The notes under the pieces were generated by a model. That model saw nothing but the letters and a program-made list of their open reading frames with translations. It did no database searches and was not told the DNA's origin. This document shows positions 59,377-64,000 of a stretch of 64,000 bases of DNA, one piece after another. The stretch is from Treponema sp. Lineage in GTDB: Bacteria; Spirochaetota; Spirochaetia; Treponematales; Breznakiellaceae. The DNA lies in the NCBI GenBank assembly GCA_009782555.1, contig WRIV01000002.1, forward strand, positions 1 to 64,000. The letters are read 5' to 3'. Numbering within the stretch: position 1 is the stretch's first letter; every line of letters begins with the position of its first letter. Made by a program: the position numbers and the translations under genes.

Positions 59377-61772
59377 AAAAAAGATGGCTGCAAGGCAGCG
59401 AAAAAGCCTACGGCTATATACCGTTGATTATCTATACCATTCAGGCAGTTTATTTTGCGGCAGCGGTTCTGTTATATCTTGTTTTTGATTTTTCTCTCAG
59501 AATTTTTTTTATCCGTGCCGGATCGACGCTGCTTTTTTCAGCCTTTTTTTCCTGGGTTCTTTTTTTCAGCGGGTTTTCCCGTCATACCATTGCATGGGTT
59601 ATTCCCAGCTCTTTTTTTATCACTATCACCGCTGCATCTATATTCCTGGAAGGAGACTTTCTTTATTTTTTTCTTATCTTCATTTGTGTGGCCACCACCA
59701 TTTGCTTTTTGGATCACAGAAGTTTCTTAAAATTCTTTGCCATTTCCACCATATCCCTGTTCTTCCTGTTGATAGTATTCCGATACCGCATTTTAGGACC
59801 GTCAATTCCGGTATACCAGAATTATGCTGGTTTTGTTACGTTTTTACTGATGGGACTTTTTCTTTATTTTTTTAGCAGATTTTTTATGAAAAGCGTCGTC
59901 GAAGTAGAAAAGTCCGGCGTTACCTTTGACTCATTAATGAAAACTACCTTTTCCTACATGGTAATCATCAATAACAACGCGGAGGTTGAATTTTTGAGCG
60001 ATTCCCTGGCGGCATGGCTTAATGTCAATGATAAAGGACATCTAAAAGGTATGCCCCTGCTGGATATTTTACCCAATGGGGAAATGCGGATGCTCTTCCA
60101 GGAAATTATGGAACAGGAAGGGTATGTGGAACGGCAGTTTTCCATTATCCAAAGAGACACCCGGTACTACTTTCTGCTCCGGTCCTCACAGCTTACAGCA
60201 GAAAAAATAGCCCGTCTTTTTGAATGGAACGATATTACCCTCATCGTAGAAGCAAAAAACCAGGCCGAATCAGCAACCTTGGCCAAGAGCAACTTCCTGG
60301 CCAACATGAGCCACGAAATTCGAACTCCCATGAATGCCATCCTCGGTATGACAGACCTGATGCTGGCCAATCCCCTAAGTGATGAACAGCTAACCCGGGC
60401 GGATACGATCAAGGGATCTACCTTAAGCCTGATTCAAATAATCAACGATATTCTGGACTTTTCAAAAATTGATGCCCATAAAATGGAAGTGCTCTTTAAA
60501 CCCTTTGATTTTGCTTCACTCATCAATGATACCTTGAATATAATTAACATAAAGTCATCAAAAAAAGGATTGGCTTTGGTGGCTTCCATCTCCCGGAACA
60601 TACCGCCGGTAATAACAAGCGATGAAATACGGCTTAAACAATGCCTAATCAATATCCTGACCAACGCAGTAAAATTCACCAAAGAAGGAGCAGTAACACT
60701 CTCCGCCTGGACCGAACCTCTTTCCGAAACAGATGATACTACCTACCGGCTTAACTTTACCGTGAGCGACACAGGTCAGGGCATCAAACGGGAAGAAATG
60801 AGCCGGCTTTTCAACGAATTTCAGCAGTTGGATACCCACCGGAACCGCAACGAAGAGGGCACCGGCCTGGGACTTGCCATAAGCCGAAGCTTGGTAGAAT
60901 TAATGGGGGGAGAAATTACCGTGGGCAGCGTTTACGGCGAAGGTACCACCTTTTCATTCTATGTGGTTTGTCCAGGCAAGCAGGAAGGATCCTTGGCGGA
61001 AGTTGAAAACTGCGAACAAAAGAATATCCTGGTTTTTGAACCAAACCCATACAATGCGGAGGGTATGAGGTTTATGCTCCGTGATCTGGAAGTCCGCTAC
61101 AATATCTGCACGGATCTCCACCAGGCCAGGAAGCTCTATGAAAATGAAGATTACAGCCATGTTCTTTTTGACAGTGCCGCCAAGGAAGGATTTAGAAGTT
61201 TCTATAATGCCGAAAAACCAACCAGCAAATTTTTTCTTATCAAGGAAGTCTCAGAAAAATTCGATAAAGAAGTCCCCAATGCTCTGAACAGGCCCGTCCT
61301 GATAACCCAGCTGGCCGCCGTCTTAAACGGCAGGAAAAATTATGAACAACGCAGAACCAAGGAAGACGGCGGTTCTTTCCTGATCAGGGATACCTTGATC
61401 CTCGTGGTAGACGATAACCAGATAAACCGGATGGTGGCGGAGGGGTTTCTCCGCCGGTACGGAGCGGAAGTTCATACCGCCTCAGGGGGTGAAGAAGCCA
61501 TTGAAATGGTCCAAAACCACAACTACGACATCGTCTTTATGGATCATATGATGCCCGGCATGGATGGGATCGAAGCTACAAAAAAGATCCGTTCCATGGG
61601 GGAACGATACACCCGGTTGACGATTATTGCCTTGACTGCCAATGCCATATCGGGGGTTCGGGAATTGTTCCTTAGGGAAGGATTGGACGATTTTTTGGCC
61701 AAACCAATTATGATTAAAGATCTTAAAGAAACTTTAAGCAAATACCTGCCCCTAGATAAAATCATCAGCTAA
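59373..61772 (+). CDS. Hybrid sensor histidine kinase with two receiver-like domains
   Basis: This 799-residue protein starts at TTG 59373, with GGAGAG just upstream. About six membrane helices (about 12-175) come first, then a PAS-like domain (about 185-290). HisKA has NFLANMSHEIRTPMNAILGM (about 309-328), and the ATPase has NILTNAVKFT, SDTGQGI and GTGLGLAISRSLVELMGG. A degenerate receiver (about 550-650, NILVFEPNPYNAEGMRFMLR) lacks the acidic pocket. A complete receiver (about 670-795) carries the phosphorylation site YDIVFMDHMMPGMDG. It would autophosphorylate, pass phosphate to its own receiver and then to the HPt protein. It ends the operon. Confidence 0.92.
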   Translation: MKKRWLQGSEKAYGYIPLIIYTIQAVYFAAAVLLYLVFDFSLRIFFIRAGSTLLFSAFFSWVLFFSGFSRHTIAWVIPSSFFITITAASIFLEGDFLYFFLIFICVATTICFLDHRSFLKFFAISTISLFFLLIVFRYRILGPSIPVYQNYAGFVTFLLMGLFLYFFSRFFMKSVVEVEKSGVTFDSLMKTTFSYMVIINNNAEVEFLSDSLAAWLNVNDKGHLKGMPLLDILPNGEMRMLFQEIMEQEGYVERQFSIIQRDTRYYFLLRSSQLTAEKIARLFEWNDITLIVEAKNQAESATLAKSNFLANMSHEIRTPMNAILGMTDLMLANPLSDEQLTRADTIKGSTLSLIQIINDILDFSKIDAHKMEVLFKPFDFASLINDTLNIINIKSSKKGLALVASISRNIPPVITSDEIRLKQCLINILTNAVKFTKEGAVTLSAWTEPLSETDDTTYRLNFTVSDTGQGIKREEMSRLFNEFQQLDTHRNRNEEGTGLGLAISRSLVELMGGEITVGSVYGEGTTFSFYVVCPGKQEGSLAEVENCEQKNILVFEPNPYNAEGMRFMLRDLEVRYNICTDLHQARKLYENEDYSHVLFDSAAKEGFRSFYNAEKPTSKFFLIKEVSEKFDKEVPNALNRPVLITQLAAVLNGRKNYEQRRTKEDGGSFLIRDTLILVVDDNQINRMVAEGFLRRYGAEVHTASGGEEAIEMVQNHNYDIVFMDHMMPGMDGIEATKKIRSMGERYTRLTIIALTANAISGVRELFLREGLDDFLAKPIMIKDLKETLSKYLPLDKIIS

Positions 61773-61860
61773 TATAGTTCAGAATTTTGGTTATTGTATC
61801 ATTTTGATACAGCAGTCTGGTCGTTTCTTTCCAGTTTTCCCAATAATTTGTAACTTTTTC

Positions 61861-61889
61861 TTGACAATATCCAATATTCCCCTTATGAT
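61861..61889 (+). promoter_or_regulatory. Strong sigma-70 promoter of rny
   Basis: Perfect TTGACA (61861-61866), 17 nt, TATGAT (61884-61889). A leader of about 33 nt with AAGGGG precedes the ATG at 61929, in contrast to the leaderless set. Confidence 0.85.
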
Positions 61890-61928
61890 AAATCAAAATT
61901 TAGTTATACCATCGGTAAGGGGATACAT

Positions 61929-63455
61929 ATGGCAGGGATTTATATAATCCTGCCTCTTGCCGGGTTAACCTTGGGCTGGACAATAAGATGGTTTTATGCC
62001 AGATTCCAACTTACAGCGTCGGAGCAGCGCGCCGAACGTATAAAACTGGATGCGATAAAAGAAGCTGAGGCTAAAAAGAAGGAGATTCTTCTTGAAGCAA
62101 AAGAACAAGTTATCCGAGAACGAAACCAGCAAGAGAGGGAAACCCGGGAACGCAGGGCCGAATTGCAGCGGTATGAACGCCGCGTTGTACAGAAAGAAGA
62201 GGTTTTAGAGAAAAAAACTGATCAAGTTGAAAAAAGTGAACAACAGAATGCTGAAAAAAGCCGGAAAATTGCCGAGCGGGAAGCAGAGCTGGATAAGGAA
62301 GAAGAACGGTACCGCAGGGAGTTGGAGCGGATTTCCGGCCTAACGGTAGAGGAAGCAAAGGCGCTGATCATAGCGGATCTGGAAAATGACGCCAAACACG
62401 ATGCCCAGGTTCTGATCAACAAAATTGAACAGGAAGCCAATCTCTCGGCGGAAAAAAAAGCCCGGGATATCCTGGTAGCCACCCTACAGCGGCTTGCCAC
62501 AGAAGTAACCGGGGATGTAACAGTGGCGGCCGTTACCCTTCCCAATGACGAGATGAAAGGCCGGATCATAGGCCGGGAGGGCCGGAATATCCGGACCCTG
62601 GAAACTCTTACGGGGGTAGATCTTATCATTGACGATACGCCGGAAGCGGTGGTCATTTCCTGTTTTGACCCCGTCCGGCGGGAAATCGCCCGGGTCAGCC
62701 TGGAGCGGCTCATCGTTGACGGCCGAATCCACCCCGCCCGAATCGAAGAGGTGGTTTCCAAGGTCAGCAAGGATATCTCCCAAAAGATTTTTGAAGAGGG
62801 CGAAAAAGTTCTTTTTGATATAGGGATCCACAATATCAGCCAGGAAGCTATCCGATCCCTGGGACGGCTTCATTTTCGTACCAGCTACGGCCAGAATGTC
62901 CTGGCTCATTCCAAAGAAGTGGCAATTATCGCCGGGGTACTGGCGGCAGAGTTGGGAGTAAACCGGGATCTGGCCAAGCGGGCCGCCCTGCTCCACGACA
63001 TTGGCAAGGGCGCAGAATCCGATTCGGATCAGAATCATGCGGAAATCGGCATGGATATGACCCGCAAGATGGGAGAAGACCCTAGGGTAATCAACGCCGT
63101 GGGGAGCCACCACAACGACATAGAACCTTCCTGTATTGAGTCGGTGCTGGTACAAATTGCCGATGCCATCAGTGCTGCCCGGCCTGGCGCACGGAAAGAA
63201 ACCCTGGACAACTACATCAAACGGCTGGAAAATCTGGAAAACATCGCCGCCGGCTTTAACGGCGTGAACAAAGCTTTTGCCATCCAGGCCGGGCGGGAAC
63301 TCCGGATCATCGTCAATAACGATGCCGTCAATGATGACCAAACCAAGTACCTGGCCAAGGATATAGCCAAAAAAATTGAAGAAGATCTCCGCTATCCTGG
63401 CCGGATTAAGGTAACGATCATCCGGGAGACCAGAATTACGGAATACGCAAGGTAA
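61929..63455 (+). CDS. rny: Ribonuclease Y
   Basis: This 508-residue membrane-bound endoribonuclease starts mRNA decay. The N-terminal helix YIILPLAGLTLGWTIRWFYA anchors it. A long coiled coil (about 35-190) is rich in Glu, Lys and Arg. A KH domain has GRIIGREGRNIRTLETLTG (about 205-223), and the HD domain holds ALLHDIGKGAESDSDQNHAE (about 355). The last 60 residues match RNase Y ends (LRYPGRIKVTIIRETR). Length and order are normal. It is monocistronic, with a strong promoter and a GC-rich hairpin after it. Confidence 0.96.
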   Translation: MAGIYIILPLAGLTLGWTIRWFYARFQLTASEQRAERIKLDAIKEAEAKKKEILLEAKEQVIRERNQQERETRERRAELQRYERRVVQKEEVLEKKTDQVEKSEQQNAEKSRKIAEREAELDKEEERYRRELERISGLTVEEAKALIIADLENDAKHDAQVLINKIEQEANLSAEKKARDILVATLQRLATEVTGDVTVAAVTLPNDEMKGRIIGREGRNIRTLETLTGVDLIIDDTPEAVVISCFDPVRREIARVSLERLIVDGRIHPARIEEVVSKVSKDISQKIFEEGEKVLFDIGIHNISQEAIRSLGRLHFRTSYGQNVLAHSKEVAIIAGVLAAELGVNRDLAKRAALLHDIGKGAESDSDQNHAEIGMDMTRKMGEDPRVINAVGSHHNDIEPSCIESVLVQIADAISAARPGARKETLDNYIKRLENLENIAAGFNGVNKAFAIQAGRELRIIVNNDAVNDDQTKYLAKDIAKKIEEDLRYPGRIKVTIIRETRITEYAR

Positions 63456-63463
63456 TTGCAAGC

Positions 63464-63509
63464 GGGCCGGCGCTTGTGCTGCCGCAAAAAGGCAGCGCAG
63501 CACCGGCCC
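63464..63509. terminator. GC-rich hairpin between rny and the nuclease gene
   Basis: GGGCCGGCGCTTGTGCTGCC and GGCAGCGCAGCACCGGCCC pair imperfectly around the loop GCAAAAA. The position between convergent genes suggests a two-way terminator, although T-runs are missing. Confidence 0.5.
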
Positions 63510-63520
63510 AGAAATTGCTG

Positions 63521-64000
63521 TCAGATGCTGTCAAAGGCTCCCCCAACAACCTGATGGATGTCAATTTCATATATAAGATCACCTTCCTCATTATATACCC
63601 TTCTTTTGAAATTTAAGGGAACCTGTATGCCGTTTATGTTTTTATCACTGAATTCATCCACAATAATTACTACCTTAACAATAAAATATTCTACCGCTAA
63701 TTTTCTGGTTTCATTTTCTGTTTTTAGCCATGTTTTTCTATTTACATCTGGTGTCTGGGGCCAAATATTGGCAATAAAAAAAGTCATCAGCGCGTTTTCA
63801 CGGGTATCATTAAAATCTGCATTTGGCGCCATGTGGCCCCTGTCATATCCGGAATTAGTATAATCACCATGTTCGGGAAAAGAATACCCGTTTTCGTTCA
63901 AAAGATTCTGTAATATTCCTCCATCCCTGTCTTGTGTAAATGTTGTATTGGGCCGCCTTACCGATTCTCCTTCCAGCCGCTCCTTTGTCAAAAAGTAAAC
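63521..64000 (-). CDS. DNA/RNA non-specific endonuclease, partial (5' end outside window)
   Basis: The C-terminal 160 or so residues of a beta-beta-alpha-metal nuclease are visible. The catalytic motif SGYDRGHMAPNADF (DRGH with the general-base His) is followed by FFIANIWPQTPDVNRKTWLK with the metal-binding Asn region. The frame stays open to the window edge (VYFLTKERL), which matches a point inside the family, so the start lies beyond 64000 and TTG 63991 is not a real start. Relatives are secreted or periplasmic nucleases used for nutrition or as toxins; which applies needs the missing N-terminus. Confidence 0.85.
   Translation of the reverse strand, partial: VYFLTKERLEGESVRRPNTTFTQDRDGGILQNLLNENGYSFPEHGDYTNSGYDRGHMAPNADFNDTRENALMTFFIANIWPQTPDVNRKTWLKTENETRKLAVEYFIVKVVIIVDEFSDKNINGIQVPLNFKRRVYNEEGDLIYEIDIHQVVGGAFDSI

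Noticed and set aside
63521-63991. Nuclease gene starting at TTG 63991
   Set aside because: The frame is open beyond the window and matches mid-family sequence, so the true start is outside.

Overview
The window reads as a chromosomal segment of a spirochaete, most likely a treponeme of roughly balanced base composition, such as the gut treponemes. This is an inference from gene content, with no database search. The clues are a giant GreA (about 750 extra N-terminal residues), the adjacent TIGR03545/TIGR03546 pair, the gene chain truB-ribF-rpsO-pnp-dut-lptF-lptG-tgt, CheX, PilZ and HD-GYP proteins, and relaxed signal peptides. Gene density is high, and many neighbours overlap by ATGA, GTGA or TTGA.

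Layout. 1-930: AT-richer DNA with a frameshifted transposase remnant. 0.93-5 kb: split transketolase, a PilZ protein, an rRNA methyltransferase and a TetR regulator. 5-9.7 kb: the TIGR03545/03546 membrane pair, a tyrosine phosphatase, a free-standing DbpA RNA-binding domain and a metallo-beta-lactamase hydrolase, then a 190-bp palindromic element. 10-15 kb: a PilZ protein, a small exported protein, an HD hydrolase, a ComFB protein and an oxidoreductase. 15-19 kb: a DtxR-type regulator with metY and cysK, facing a decayed feoAB iron-uptake locus whose palindromic operator survives. 19-25.6 kb: an aldolase, tRNA-Pro and an RND efflux operon. 25.7-30 kb: an aldehyde and alcohol dehydrogenase pair, a thioesterase and exonuclease III. 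30-33.5 kb: an ABC importer coupled to a HydE-like radical SAM enzyme. 33.5-45.6 kb: one continuous 12-gene chain running from a glycosyltransferase to a HEAT-repeat protein. 45.5-50.8 kb: the VWA, GreA and TPR genes on the minus strand. 50.8-54.8 kb: efp, cheX, radA, a palindrome-rich spacer and eno. 55-61.8 kb: a four-gene signalling operon. 61.9-64 kb: rny and a truncated nuclease gene.

How the parts may work together. The 55-61.8 kb operon contains every step of a phosphorelay: a hybrid kinase with a receiver, a sensor-like protein ending in an HPt domain, and a receiver with an HD-GYP output that would degrade c-di-GMP. It also encodes a diacylglycerol-kinase-like protein whose usual GGDGT motif reads GGGGT. 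Two PilZ proteins elsewhere in the window could respond to the same second messenger. This operon is my best candidate for an undescribed system.

A second theme is promoter geometry. Six genes have a -10 box exactly 6 nt before the start codon and no usable Shine-Dalgarno site, which predicts leaderless mRNAs. A third is decay of iron uptake next to an apparently intact metal regulator. No CRISPR array, rRNA, prophage or intact insertion sequence was seen.
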